Assembly: GCA_037178675.1 (NCBI GenBank)
Contig: JAYMGJ010000201.1
Location: forward strand, 1 to 51,027
Length of the DNA stretch: 51,027 nucleotides
DNA from: Scleroderma bovista
Lineage: Eukaryota > Basidiomycota > Agaricomycetes > Boletales > Sclerodermataceae
Direction of reading: 5' to 3'
The notes under the pieces were generated by a model. It was not told the DNA's origin, did not search any database, and saw only the letters and a program-made list of their open reading frames with translations. Position numbers and translations under genes: made by a program. Shown here one piece after another: positions 22,418-34,831 of the stretch. The number at the start of each line of letters is the position of its first letter. Position 1 is the stretch's first letter.

Positions 22418-23834
22418 TTACTCTTTTTTTGACTTGGAGTTGGCACCCGAGTTGGAGTCTGTCTTACTGGACTCAGCAGCGATGGCCGCAGTGCGAGCTT
22501 TGGCCTTTTTGGTCTTCTTGGGACAGTTGTCCGCGAAGTGACCAGTACCCCCGCAGAACATGCAGAGGTTATTGTCCAGACGCCTTTTGCGCTCGTCTGC
22601 AGTTAGCTTCCCGTCCTTACCAAGCTTGTTGGTCAGGTCCGGTCTGGAACCGGAGGAGGACTGGTTGCTGGTCGATTTGGACGAGCCGGAGGAGTTGCTG
22701 GTGCTGGTGGAGTTGCCGGTCTGAGCTTGACCGGACTTGGGGGTGTTGCCTCCGGAGTTGGAGGGCTTGGTGGAGGATGAGGTAGGCTGGCTCTTTGTCG
22801 TACGAGAGATCTCGTCTTTGCGCTCCCAATAGCGCGCGTCAATTTCTTGACAAAGGGCTCTCAGCCCATTCAGAGTCAGGGGCTTCCCGACTCGAGCGAT
22901 CTCATCTTTGAGGCGGTCCAGGAGACCAGAGTAGAATAGGTGGCGGAGTGCGCCATCTCCGTAGTCCTGGACCTGGGAGGCAAGTCGGTTGAAGTCTACA
23001 ATGTACCGCGTTATGCGGTGAGCATCCTTCATCCGGAGATGCTCGAGCTGATGTTCGGCGTCAGCTATGGGGTCGTGAGGACCAAAGGTGCTTTGGAGTT
23101 CACCAGTGTGGGCGGTCAGCCGGATTACCGGAGTTGAGGAGGTCCGGTTCGAACCATTCCAGTGTCATACCTTTAAGATAGGACTGGGCAAACATTACCC
23201 TTGCTCTATCTTGATGGAAGGCCTTGGCGTGATCCTGGAAACACAGTTCGCACTGGACCAAGAAGGTCTGAAGTTTCTTGGGGTCCGTGTCATCAAAGGT
23301 GTCCGGTTCACGGATTTTGGCACGGGAGGAAGAGGAGTTGTTGGTACGACGAGAGGAGCGAGAGAGGCGGTTAACGGCGATGGTGAGATTATGGAAGACA
23401 GCCAGACTAGGATCTAGCTCTTCCGTGGTGTCGACGAACTCATTGTCGTCATCGTCATCATTGTTATCGCCATCTCCAGGGTCATCCGGATCATCTCCGG
23501 GTCCGTCCTCGGGGCCAAACCATTGGTAATGACCCGGTTCGCGATGTTCCGGAGTGGAGTCACAGCGATAGGGAAATCCATCATCAGGAACAGATCCATG
23601 ATGACCAAGGTCCACAGAACCACGAAGGCTCTGGGACGCAGCGTCTCGACGCGGAGTCAAAGACACTGTTGGGTTTCGAGCTGTAAAACTCTGGAATTGG
23701 CTTATGGAAGCCGGAGGTTGCCTGCGGTTAGACAGGGCTTGCTGGGCGGCGGATAGGTGGAGATCGTCTACTGCACCTGCTTCCTCAGCAAGGGCTGCAG
23801 CGGTACGAGCGCGAGAGCGCGTGGTCATAGTCAT
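22418..23834 (-). pseudogene. Gag of the second gypsy element, with frameshift deletion
   Basis: Starts MTMTTRSRARTAAAL at 23834. The N-terminal part is acidic (DDDDDNEFVDTTEE near residues 128-140) and is followed by the capsid-like PDTFDDTDPKKLQTFLVQ. The frame ends RPHW at 23100 and the family sequence resumes in another frame as ELQSTFGPHDPIADAEHQL, consistent with a small frame-changing deletion near 23105. The C-terminal half (to 22418) is Ser/Thr-rich and ends with the CCHC knuckle CMFCGGTGHFADNC. pol follows in a different frame 30 bases on. Confidence 0.85.
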
Positions 23835-23903
23835 AAGAGATGGGACTAGATATGTGTACTAGGTTTAGAACAGTGAACCCACACAAGTGTGAGTCTGAAA
23901 TAC

Positions 23904-24153
23904 TGTCAAGTCCGGGTCTACTCCGGTAGGGGGTCCGGTCAAGTCTGGACGAAGGCGGACGAAGGAGGAGAGCAGAGGGCTGGACAAGGGATAGTCCGGC
24001 CGGAGTTGGTGACCGCTTGGATTCAATGACAAGGATGATGTGCGTTGATCCCTTGCGTAGGTTCCGGTCAAGGTGATGATGATGGAGACAGAGACAGAGG
24101 CAGGGATAGGAGTAGTGACTATAGTTGATTTCAGACTGAGGAGTACAGGATAA
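23904..24153 (-). repeat. Partial 5' LTR of the second gypsy element
   Basis: Begins TGTCAAGTCCGGG like the LTR at 9382 and follows it for 250 bases, then is interrupted by the copia LTR at 24154. Confidence 0.75.
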
Positions 24154-24448
24154 TGTTGAAGCAATACCTATATATGTAGAGGAACTGCTACTCCAACTCA
24201 CCTGTTGGGTGGAGTGCACAACCAGAGATGGTAGCGGTAGCTGGTCAAGAGCTGTTATATTATATAAGCGATAAACACTGTTTATATACAACAAATAGTG
24301 TGACGTGTGACTGTGATGTGTGATGTGTGACGTGTGACATGTAACATCTACTCTAAAGAGGACTATTACTAAGTCTACACTAATATGGGTCGCAGTCTTG
24401 TGTGCACTTCATCGATGGTTTATGCCGGGTGCACATGCGACTTCAACA
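24154..24448 (-). repeat. Copia LTR, inverted relative to the copy at 28951
   Basis: TGTTGAAGCAATAC...GCGACTTCAACA, the reverse complement of the 28951-29237 LTR. The CTCCCCCTC beside 24448 is the complement of the polypurine tract, so this is a 3' LTR pointing left. Confidence 0.85.
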
Positions 24449-24660
24449 CTCCCCCTCGCTGTGCTGCATGTAGAGCACTTCAGTGAATAAGGCGCTAGAT
24501 GCTGCCAGAGGGAAACTGTAAGCCTAGTTGAGCTCTGAACTTCGCAAATTTCTCGCGGGGTAAGTTCTTGGTGAGCAGATCGGCAGGATTTTCAGCACCA
24601 TCAATGAAGAATAGTTCCACGTTACCTTTCGCGACTGACTTGCGGATTCAGTGGTCACAT
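24449..24660 (-). pseudogene. C-terminal end of a copia RNase H, minus strand
   Basis: Encodes IRKSVAKGNVELFFIDG, AENPADLLTKNLPREKF on the minus strand, nearly the same as the end of the plus-strand copia at 28904. A TGA replaces Gly in the RYHGIRE block and the homology ends around 24656, where the left terminus of the 20-kb block begins. Confidence 0.8.
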
Positions 24661-24762
24661 AATGTACCTACTTTGTCCCATCTTACATGGCCACCCGAAG
24701 GTGAAAATCAGCCGAGTGTCACGGGCCAGCGGACAGGAGCCCACGGATGGAGTATCACTGAG

Positions 24763-24970
24763 TAATATGGGTGGGCTACACACTATGATTTTGTTACCAT
24801 GTGATATGGGTGGGCTATGGTAGTAGTTAAGGAGGGGTTATGGTAGGGATATAGGAATTGTCATCATGTCATGTTGGTGGGCCGCAATCTTACTGGGTGC
24901 ACATTAATGGATGAGCCCATATTTACTGGAATGCAAAGGTATGGGGTGGGCTAGCAAAAATAGATACTAC
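24763..24970. repeat. Left subterminal GGGTGGGCTA-type repeats
   Basis: Degenerate copies of GATATGGGTGGGCTA and GGATGAGCCCATAT spaced by 25-60 bases. Confidence 0.6.
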
Positions 24971-25009
24971 TGCATACAGTAGGAACTAATCTAATCAACC
25001 TACCAGCAG

Positions 25010-26140
25010 AACTGGCTTCATTACCGTGGGTGAACTACTGGGGTTGACTACCGCGGGTTGACTACTTACCATTGATGGACTACTATAGCTGACTATACAC
25101 AGGCATCACACACTGCAGGATTACTACAAACCACATGCCCACTACGGGCCCACTACTAACCATGGGTTAACTACCCGCGTGGGTTAGGTTGGCCAGCAGT
25201 TGACTACACAGCGGGGGTTGACTACCCGGTGGAGTAACTCTCCACCGTGGGTTGACTACACCGCGGTCGCACTACCAACCCAGGGGTGACCGCCCATTGT
25301 GGGTTCACTCCCACTGCAGAAACCGCGGGTTCAATACTTACCGCGGATTACTTTCCCACCACGGATTAGCTAGCGACTGTACAGTACAGGTCAACTACAC
25401 AGCAGAGTACTCACCGCGGGTTCGCCACCTGCTACAGGTTACACTGTGGATTCAATACATACTGCAGGTTATCCACCCACTGTTTACTACACAGCGGGGG
25501 TTAACTACCAAGCGGAGTGACTCTCTACTGAGGGGTGACCAACCATTCTGGGTTGGCTACCCACTCCAAATGAAACCGCGGGTTCGATACAGAGTAGCTG
25601 GCTATTGCTGTTGACAGTACAGCACATGTAGAGTACATAGCAGAGTACCCATTGTGGGTTCAATAAATGCCGCAGGGTAGTTACCCAACGCAGGTTATCT
25701 ACCCACTGCTGTTGAATACATATCAGGGGTTGACTACCCTGTAGAGTGACTCTCAACCGTGGGTTGAATAGTAACCGCGGTTACACTACAAACAACTATC
25801 TACTGAGGGGTGACCACCCATTGTGGCTTTGCTCACTGTAGGTGATACCGCGGATTCACACATATGGTGGGTTAGCTACCTACCCAGGATTGGCTAGCCA
25901 CCGCTGTTGACTACACAGCACAGGTTGACTACCCAGTGGAATGAGTACCCACCGCGGGTTGGTCATCAACCACGGTCCCAGTTGCAACCACTACCTACCC
26001 ATGGTTGGCCACCCACTGCATATGATACTGCGGGTTAGCTATCCACTGCTGTTGATTACACAACAGTTTGACTACAGTGGAGTGAGTACCCACCACGGGG
26101 TGATGCTAAGGGTTGCCACCATGCATCATCCAGGGACAAT
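25010..26140. repeat. Left CCGCGG-type array
   Basis: Over 1.1 kb of degenerate units such as ACCGCGGGTTGACTACC, CACCCACTG and TTGACTACACAGC at irregular 15-40 base spacing, with about nine exact CCGCGG sites and many one-base variants. Open frames within it are repeat artefacts. Confidence 0.75.
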
Positions 26141-26329
26141 CTTTTATAACCAGTGGACTAAACTCTACCCTTAATGTACTATTGACACCAGAGATGGAAA
26201 ACCTACTCAGCATTTATGCACAGTAGTTGACAGGGAATATCTTCTCCAATTCCGTGACATTGGTATTGGTTAGAGTGGAACCTTGGTTTTTGACCGCAGG
26301 TAAAGTTCATACAGCGGGTTGTTATAACA

Positions 26330-27390
26330 CTATGCAGTGAGCAACAGCTGGGTGTAGCATGAGTGGGCTGACACGCATGTCACATTGACAGGCAGATACA
26401 ACATGGTCCCATGTGATACGAGTGAGCCGAAATACTTTGTCCCCTAAGGTACCGGTGAGCCCATATGCCATCATCCCGAGTAGCACGAGTGGGCTGAAAC
26501 TTTGAGATGCCAATAGAATATGAATGGGCCCCTATTATACCATCCCATGTTACATAGGCAGGCTGCTATTACATTGTCCCATGTAATATGAGTGAGCCGA
26601 AATCACATTCACCTAAGGTATAGGTGAGCCCATATTTCATTATCCCGAGTAGCACGAGTGGGGTGACACATGGATGTTGTCATGGGATATGGATGGGCCC
26701 CTATTATGTCATCACATCTGACATGGGCGGGCTGCTATTACATAGTCCCATGTCATACGAGTGAGCCGAAATAACAAAGTCCCTAAGGTACAGAGGAGCC
26801 CATATTCCATCATCACGAGTAGCAAGAGTGGGCTGAGGGTTGATGGTTCCAATGTGATACGGGTGAGCCCATATATGATGTCACCATCCCGTGTAGCACG
26901 GGTGGGCTTTGAATAGCCTGTCCCTTATCATGTATGTCAGCCAAAATAGCAATGTCCCCTGAACTGTGGGGGGCCCATATACATTAAGGTCGTGTAGCAT
27001 GAGTGAGCTTACATGATGATGTTCTCATGTGATATGGATGGGCTATTATTACCTGGTTCCGTGTGATATGGGTCAGCCCAAGTAGAACAGTCACTAGGGT
27101 ATAGGTGAGCCCATATTTCATCATACCGAGTAGCACGGATGGGCTAAGATTTGATCTGTCCAATGGAATATGGGTGAGCCCATGTAAAATTGCATCATCC
27201 CGTGAGTCAAGGGTGGGCTATGAATCATTTGTGACCTGGAATATGGGTGAGCCAAAATACCACCGGAATGTAAATCAAAGCAGGGCCCATAATATCTAGC
27301 CCCATTGACATGGTAGGCTGACATATGGTGTTTCCCTCTAATGTGGATTGGCCAATAGATAACTGGCCAAGAGTGATGGATGGGCTGACT
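26330..27390. repeat. GGTGAGCCCATAT array
   Basis: About 1 kb of degenerate units: GGTGAGCCCATAT, CATCCCGAGTAGCACGAGTGGG, CCCATGTGATATGGGTGGG. A loose higher-order period near 120 bases is visible, for example GAGTAGCACGAGTGGGCTGA at about 26470, 26645, 26816 and 27126. Confidence 0.7.
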
Positions 27391-27395
27391 ACCCC

Positions 27396-28904
27396 AAGCT
27401 GAGCAGAAACTCTGGCGACTTGCTTGCCAAGAAGAGCTCGACGTGCTGCGAAAGCGCAAAGTCTTTGAACTAGTTGACTGTCCCCGAGACCGGAAGGTCA
27501 TTAAGAACCGATGGGTCTTCGACGTGAAGTCGGATGGCCGCAAGAAAGCCCGCTTAGTAGCAAAAGGCTTCTCCCAGGTCGAGGGATTAGATTTCGACCA
27601 GGTCTTCTCACCAGTCGTGTGCTTTGAAACAGTGCGCCTCATGCTTGCGCTTGCCGCACTTGAAAACTGGTATATCACTGGACTCGACGTTCGGAGTGCC
27701 TACTTGTATGGCAAGCTCGACGAAGAGATCTACATGGAACAACCCAAAGGGTTTGCAGTTCCCAGGCAAGAGCGCAAAGTGCTCCACCTCTGGCGTGCCC
27801 TCTATGGCCTCAAACAGGCCGGCCTAGCTTGGTGGCGCACACTCGATGAGTCTCTCAAAGAGCTCGGGTTTGAGCGCCTTAAATCTGAAGCAGGCATCTT
27901 CTTCTATAAGAAGAAAGGCACCAACATTGTCATCGGTATTATCTACGTTGACGACGCTTTATTCTGCGGCCCTAACAAGGCTGTTGTTGATGCCATCAAA
28001 GTGCAATTCATGCGCAAATGGGAGTGCAGAGACCTTGGAGAACCTAAGGAGTTCCTCCGAATGCGAATCACTCGCAAAGGTCGCGCTATCCACCTGGATC
28101 AATGCGCATACCTCCAAAAGGTCATCGAACGCTGCGGCATGCTCAATGCAAAGTCCGCAAGCACCCCACTGCTGGCTGGCTACTATGCCCGCCAAAAATA
28201 CAGAGCCTGTTGATGCGGAACTCCGCTCCCGTTTCCAGACGGTTATTGGGTCCCTTCTGTACCTTATGTTAGGCACTAGGCCCGACATTGCCTTTGCAGT
28301 CACCCATCTCTCGCGCCATGCCGCGAATCCACCCCAGGACCACCTATCCAAAGTGCTTTATATTTGTCGCTACTTGATTGGTACACCTAACTACTCCCTA
28401 GTGTACAATGGTGGATCCGGTGCTGGCCTGATTGCATGCACGGACTCAGATTGGGGATCAGACCCTATCTCTCGCCTCTTGCAGACAGGTTTTTACCTGA
28501 AACTTGCAGATGGCTTGATCAGTTGGACTTCTCGTGCACAGAAGACTATTGCGTACTCATCCACTGAGGCTGAATACATGGCTTTGAGCGATTGCGCTCG
28601 CCAAGTCACCTGGATTCGGAGTTTACTCGGTGAGCTCGGCTATAAGCTGAAAGCTATCCCGATTTGCGGTGATAATCAGGGGTCCATATTCATGGCATCC
28701 AACCCTGTAACAGAGCCTCGCTCCAAGCACATCGACATCCGCTACCACGGAATCCGCGAGTCAGTCGCGAAAGGTAACGTGGAACTATTCTTCATTGATG
28801 GTGCTGAGAATCCCGCCGATCTGCTCACCAAGAACTTGCCCCGCGAGAAATTCACGAAGTTCAGAGCTCAACTAGGCTTACAGTTTCCCTCTGGCAGCAT
28901 CTAG
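27396..28904 (+). pseudogene. Ty1/copia RT-RNase H, 5' truncated, one frameshift
   Basis: Starts inside RT (WRLACQEELDVLRKRKVFELVDCP) with WVFDVKSDGRKKARLVAKGFSQ, AYLYGKLDEEIYMEQP and catalytic YVDDALFC, then a single extra base near 28183 shifts the frame. RNase H continues in the other frame: GSLLYLMLGTRPDIAF, CTDSDWG, SSTEAEYMALS, SKHIDIRYHGIRE, NPADLLTKNLPREKF, ending at 28904. Upstream Gag, protease and integrase are absent. Apart from the frameshift it is well preserved. Confidence 0.93.
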
Positions 28905-28950
28905 CGCCTTATTCGCTGAAGTGCTCTACGTGCAGCACAGTGAGGGGGAG

Positions 28951-29237
28951 TGTTGAAGTCGCACGTGCACCCGGCGTAAACCGTCGACGAAGTGCGCACA
29001 AGACTGCGACCCATATTAGTGTAGACTTAGTAATAGTCCTCTTTAGAGTAGATGTTACATGTCACACGTCACACGTCACAGTCACGCGTCACACTATTTG
29101 TTGTATATAAACAGTGTTCATCACTTATATAATAGAACAGCTCTTGACCAGCTACCGCTACCATCTCAGGTTGTGCACTCCACCAACAGGTGAGTTGGAG
29201 TAGCAGTTCCTCTACGTACATAGGTATTGCTTCAACA
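28951..29237 (+). repeat. 3' LTR of the plus-strand copia
   Basis: TGTTGAAGTCGCAC...GCTTCAACA, preceded by the polypurine tract GTGAGGGGGAG. A TATATAA word near 29104 is the likely LTR promoter. The flanks GATAA (left of 24154) and CCCTG (right of 29237) do not match. Confidence 0.88.
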
Positions 29238-29348
29238 CCCTGTTGGTGTGTTGCCCAGCCGCGGTGACAGATTGGAAAATGGTGATGCCATATCAGTATA
29301 CAACATCAATTCCACATATATAGCGACCGCGGTTGTATTCCACCACGG

Positions 29349-30560
29349 TGTCAAGACCGGTTCTCCTCAGCGATCTTACTAGGAGGTCCAGAGGTGCAGG
29401 GAACTAATGAGGAGGTAAGTCCAGGCACTAGTAGGTGCTAGTTAGTGCGGAGAGTCAAGTCCGGGTCAAACGAACGAAGTCCGGGCACTAGAGAAGCACA
29501 GGGAGTAAGTCCGGGTTTTTGCGGAGTAAGTCCGGACCACGGGAAAGTGGTCCGGAGTTGAGCGCAGCTTGTCCGGAGCGAAGGACATCCCAGAGGTGGG
29601 ATAAGTCCTGAGAGGTCTAGCATCGAGTCTGGGACAGAGGTGGCTTTTGCCCTCGTGCAAGTAGGAGACTTGCTAGGATCGGACATAGGACCAAGGGGAC
29701 GAGATAGGACGGAGGCCGGAGTTGGCCGGAGTTCGGGAGTCCAGGTGAACAGATGGATTAGGAGAGCATAGTGGGTAGTACAGAGTGGGGAGTATCTTAG
29801 TCGAGATTTGATCTAAGGATCTACTAGGCCGGAGTACGGTAGTTTATATAGTAAAGAGACTAGAGGTGAGTATATACGGTGACAAGTAAACACCCTAGTC
29901 GGGACAAGGGATGGAGCAGAAGCAGACAGGAAAACAAACCAGGGACAGGAAAATAAACCGGAGCGGAAGCAGACACAGGGAACTAGAGTTACAGGGACGA
30001 CGGAGGAAAAGCAGGGACAAGGGAACTAGGTCGGAAGAGGACAGGTAAGGGTCAGAGGTGGACTTAACTAATGTTAAGTCCGGAGTGATGTCCAGGACCG
30101 GAGGAAGTGCATGACCGGAGGAAGTGCACGACCAGAGGAAGCGCAAGAGTGGAGGGAGTGTGCGAGTGGAGGAAGGGCGGAGTAGCCGGAGGAAGGTCCG
30201 GAGTTGGACATGGAAATGTCCTAAGCCTTTGGTGGACCTGACAGAGGAAGCGGAGCAGGAGCAGGAGCAGAACTGAGCCAGAGTTGGATGTACCAGCTGG
30301 AGTTGGGCTACGTTGCAGACAAGGCTAAGGGAGTGGCCGGACTGAAACCGGAGTAGCGACTAGTGGTAGGTACAGGTCCGACACGGAGGAGTTAGACCGC
30401 GGATCTGTCTGTAGGAAGACAGGGGTTAGTCCTGAGGCGGAGATGGACGTAGTGACCGGAGTTGAGCTGGAGTGCAGCTATAGGGCTGGAGATGGCCGGA
30501 CTAGATCCAGAGTTGCATCTATGCCTAAGGAGAGGTCAGGCGGGCCATGGTTAGACCGGA
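29349..30560 (-). repeat. Diverged gypsy LTR-like sequence
   Basis: Starts TGTCAAGACCGG and contains AAGTCCGGG and CCGGAGTTG words plus a GGTGACAAGTAAACA block shared with 9680-9697, as in the LTR at 9382. The right end is not defined. It carries no coding sequence; short frames here are artefacts. Confidence 0.55.
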
Positions 30561-30585
30561 GTTGCGACTGGAAAAGTATGGATAT

Positions 30586-30822
30586 GACACGCGGTGAGAT
30601 TAGGCATCTAATTGAAATCCAATCATTCACTCATATGCTAATAACAAGGGAACAATAAGGGGTCAATTTCCTGACAAATTCTGTGTTTTATATTTGGCTA
30701 TCATAGCAGACTACATATATAGCAACCGCGGTTGTATTTGACTGCGGTGAGAATAGACATCTAATTGAAATCCAATCATCCATTGATATGCTAATCAAAT
30801 ATACACGGAACAAAAGGGATGT
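30586..30822. repeat. Direct repeat pair, about 75 bp
   Basis: Copies at 30586-30665 and 30748-30822 share GCATCTAATTGAAATCCAAT-like sequence and CATATGCTAAT. A GACCGCGGTTGTATT / AACCGCGGTTGTATT segment recurs at 29323 and 30726. The stretch to 31038 is otherwise non-coding. Confidence 0.6.
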
Positions 30823-31038
30823 AGCAATTATATATCCGCGGGAGCACCTGGTGATATTCAACAATGCGACCTGGGTGGGTGGTCATTGTTTCATAAACAA
30901 TGGTAGGCCATATGTGGGAACGTTGTTGGAGAAATTATAAATATAGACCTTTATAATATCCGCCTTTATTCCCTATCCTACACCCATGGATCCCTCCATT
31001 ATTCAGGCACGCACACTATCCGTGACTTTGCAATACGC

Positions 31039-31728
31039 TGTGAGTCAAAGTGTGGGTTTAGGTCGAAACAACAACCCAAACACAACACCAACAAGGACTA
31101 CGAAAATGTGCGAGTGGTGGTTTACCTCCGCGGTGTCCAGAGAGGATATGCTGAGGAGGGGTAGAGGGGATCTACACCAACAGGGTGATGCAGACAGTGA
31201 TGCAGGATACTCCTTGGGTACAGGAGTAATAGAAGATGAAGGGGATAGGGGTCTGGACTCTTCCTAAGGCCTAGGAAGTGTCAAAGCGGGGATTGGGTTG
31301 ACTGAGACTGAAACAGCAATACTACACCTAGAGATGGGTGCAGCAAGGGGACAAGGGGGCTCCTGATGTCTAGAAGCAATGAGAGATGAAGGATTGACTG
31401 GCTAGACTCCACTTGAGCCTAGAGAAATACTTGGACTTGAATAGACTGAATAAACTTGAGATATCAGAGCCTTTAGACCTTCACTGAAGCCTACAAGACT
31501 CAAAGAGCTGAGGGGATACTGACTGAGAGAGTCTGAGAGAGGGATAATTTCATGCAATTGGGTCTTCTTTCACTGGGCTGAGCCCAGGGGTTTAAATACA
31601 TGGGGGGGCACAGCATTAAAGTACAAAAAGAGAGGGGAGTAAGCAGAATTTGTCAAGGATTGGTAAGGGATTGGTAAGAGCTTTGTAAGGGGTTTGTAAG
31701 CGATCAGTAAGCAAGGGATAAGCAGGAA
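31039..31728 (-). repeat. Solo LTR of the copia family at 1-5220
   Basis: Same left end TGTGAGTCAAAG as 4235 and alignable throughout, but without the 290-base segment; the junction is at a GGTTT microhomology. The right boundary is uncertain, with AGTAAGC-type repeats continuing to about 31800. There is no internal element sequence next to it. Confidence 0.75.
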
Positions 31729-31815
31729 TGAGTAAGCATAGGAAGCATGAATAAGCTGCTGAGTAAAGGAATGAGTAAGCTGCATGACAAGATTGATTGG
31801 TAAGGGAGTGAGTCA

Positions 31816-32740
31816 TCAGCTGAGTAATATACCAAAAATGCGAAAGGGATAGAGTAATACTGATGACAAGAGAGCATCAGTAAGCAAGGGATGAGTCACT
31901 GCACAGCAGAAGGAGTCATTGATGCACAGCCTAAGAAGTTTGATGGGGGGCTGTGTACCATCAAGAATTTGATGGGACAACAATGGGGAAGATCTGAGAT
32001 TAATAGGGGGATTGATCCGAGACAAAACAGCCACAAGAAGGGTACCAGGGGTCCAGAGGTCTTTTGGGGGGTCAGCATACACTAAGGTATAGTGCATGTG
32101 TTCTAGCGCCGCTGAAGCGCAACCATGGGCTCCCTTGACGAGCTCTCTTCTGGGAAAGAACGAGAGAGGGTTCTTCTTCCTAATAGCACTATAAAGTGGG
32201 GGGGAATAACTGTCATGGTGCTGGGGGACGTCGTCTGAAAGTAGGGAAGCGGATAGAGTATTGAATTCGACGCATCCAGGGAAGCGAGACGAACGACAGA
32301 GGAAGATGGACATGGCAAGTATCTGGGAGGAAGGGACCATAGGCTGAGGGCTCAGGGGACACAGAGACGACCAGAGAAGACTTCTCAAGCTTGACAATAG
32401 ACCTAAGATAACCAAAGTACGTCCTTGACACAGGACTGACGAGGAGAACGCGCTGACCGAGAACGAGAGGGACTGAGGGAGCAGGCTGGGAAGATATGTG
32501 CCAGGCAGTGCACGGGAACTCTGGGAGAGGCTGTCCTAAGAGCAGGACATAGTGGAGATCTGCAGCAATGGCGGAGAAATGATCCAGAGAAAATACAGAC
32601 TCCATAGTGAGCGATGAAGTGAACATCTGGATTGCCGGGGGAATATCTCCGTGGGAAATGAACGGATTTGCGTCGGAACTTGACAGGCAGATAGACCACG
32701 TTCTAGGCTCTCTGATGGTATAGTCACGTGCCTGATAGCT
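31816..32740 (-). pseudogene. Unrecognised decayed coding region
   Basis: Two overlapping minus-strand frames have coding-like composition. One runs from 32740 to 32213 and includes SHGDIPPAIQMFTSSL, FSAIAADLHYVLLLGQPLPE and VLLVSPVSRTYFGYLR. The other (32415-31816) contains PLYSAIRKKNPLSFFPRREL and HMHYTLVYADPPKDLWTPGT. They could be parts of one gene joined by a frameshift or intron near 32215-32300. I recognise no family. The upstream frame is closed by TGA at 32743. Confidence 0.3.
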
Positions 32741-33437
32741 TCAGAAACGACGGAGCTATTCAAAATATCGGAATGCCGGCACTGGGCGCCTAAAAATGAT
32801 GTTTGGGTGCTAAAAATCATTTCTTCTCTTTCTCCTTCGTTTCTCCATCAATTCTTCGGCTTCTTTGATCGTTCTGGTATGGGAGTTGGACTGCAGATGT
32901 GTGCATTCCTTTCTCATACCACAATTGACGTTATTCCTTCAGTTTCTTCTGCTTCTTGGCGGTTCTCGTGCGATAGATGACTGTCTGCATTGGCATTCAT
33001 CTCTCGCATCAGGATAGTCTTCTTGTGCGATAGATGGCTACGATGAGGGTCCGTCGTGCTTATCCTTCGCATAAGGATCATTCGATATAGGTGTTATCTT
33101 CCATGTTCACTGTGCCAAACCTGTTTGGTGCGTGACACCGCCTACGAAAGAAGCGCCAAGAATAGATTCCTTGTATACGGATTGTAAATGTAGACAAATC
33201 TGTATATGTGGATATAGGATCATCATCACCAGGTGGCCATCGCTGTGTATCATGAATCATAACCGCGGTGAATGTAAGGTGAATATGACAACATGACTGT
33301 TGAACACAACTGCGGTCATGATCAAACATGCGGTGTCCATCACATTTACCTTTAAACTCACAATCCTAGTGAATGTCATCTCACACACTGAAAATCATTC
33401 TTTCAAGTATTTAATACTAGCAGACAACCAAATGTAA
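32741..33437. other. Non-coding, pyrimidine-rich spacer
   Basis: TTCTTC/CTCGT-rich sequence with two GTGCGATAGATG copies (32970, 33025). One ACCGCGGT site at about 33262. No gene seen. Confidence 0.4.
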
Positions 33438-34831
33438 TTACAACATTGACGGGTGTAAATCTTCTAAATGATCCGTGGCACCCTGTGTGCCCTCCATCTC
33501 ACCCTTATCCATGTGCTCCAACTTATCTATCATGTCAGCATAATGTGCCCGTAAGGCCATCAGCCTTCTCCACTCCCTAGTTTCTTCCACCAACTTGTCC
33601 GCATACTGCTGGTACATTGTGATAAGGGGTTTGTTGTACGAGTTGTCCAGGCGGATGGATTTGCCATCCTTGGGGTGAAAATGGGCTGCAATCTGGCGAG
33701 CTGTGCTTACTACTGATTGTGAATATCAATTTAGTAGATATACTAATGTACTCACATTCATGCCGCGGGCCATTGAATTTACCGCGGTCAATTTCAAGGT
33801 CGGCCATTGTTTGTAGCAAATGCCACCATTCCACTATGACTGTCAGTATCAGTAATTTAACCTGAGGCAACACTCACCTTCCACATCCTTGGGACAGGTT
33901 ACAGGGAATGGGTGCACTGAGCTTGATTCCGTTTTGGGCACCTTTCCCTTATCCACTAACCTACTGTGCGCAATGGGGCTTGTACCAATGACTCTCGGCC
34001 AGAAGTCTTTGAGGCATATTGCCTCTGCGTCAGATTCACTCCCAGTTGGCTTACCTGTCTCTGTGGAGAGACGTGATGCACTTAGCGATGCTGATCCGCG
34101 GGGTTGCCTACAAGGGGTTGACTCCATCGGCGACATGAGTGATGTTGGAAAAATGTTAGAGGCTTACTGTGCAGGTGGAGTACATGCTTGACTCTCCTCC
34201 GACGTGTCACCATCTGAGGAATCAGCGGATGGTCCGTGGGTTGGCGTCATGGGCCGCGGTGATGAGTCACTTTCTTCAGAAACTGGGTTCTGGGAGAGTT
34301 GTGTGTACATCTGGACTGGAATTGCTGATGCGGCAACAGGGGGGGGAGTCCATCCTTGGCTATCCTCCGACGTGTCAGTGTCGGAACCAGAGTCGGAGGA
34401 TGTTTGAGGCATCGGGGTGGTATCGCGGTTAGGGGATGACGTAGGTGGGAGTTCACGACGTGGCAACGCACCTGGTGGAGACCAGCTATTGTCCAACACA
34501 TTGGATGACGGTGAATCAACCGTGGGGAGTGAATGTTCATTTGTGTCAATACACATCGGGTTGCCCGCAGGTAGATGGTTTGGCTGAGCGGGTGGAGACC
34601 ATCCACTGCTACTCTCATTTGCTGTTAATTTGAAATAAGCAATAGTCATGTAGAACTGATAGATACTCACAAGGTGCCCTCGGAGTTTGCCTGTTGGGAG
34701 GTGTCCACCCTGGGCTGCCGAACAAAGCTGTCCGAGATCCATGTCAAATGAGGGATACAGATCCAATACATATACTTACATGTGTTGGGTGCTCCATCAT
34801 CTATAAATCTCACATTCCTTGGTCCGCTCAT
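33438..34831 (-). CDS. Pro-rich W(S/T)PP-repeat protein, copy 1 (six exons, intact)
   Basis: Six exons with consistent phase: 34831-34780, 34727-34671, 34621-34168, 34107-33878, 33839-33756, 33712-33438, giving 383 residues from MSGPRNVRFIDDG with no internal stop. The N-terminal two thirds are low complexity with GWTPP, GWSPP, SWSPP and GWTPP spaced by Ser/Asp-rich linkers (SDSGSDTDTSEDSQ). The C-terminal 120 residues are ordered and helical: VEWWHLLQTMADLEIDR, ELVSTARQIAAHF, then ADKLVEETREWRRL and MIDKLEHMDKG. The last two introns sit at positions and phases equivalent to those of the gene at 38862-39967, and the C-terminal motif is shared, so the two are paralogues. Family and function are unknown to me; Trp-Pro-Pro repeats suggest a binding or scaffold region. 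Confidence 0.75.
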
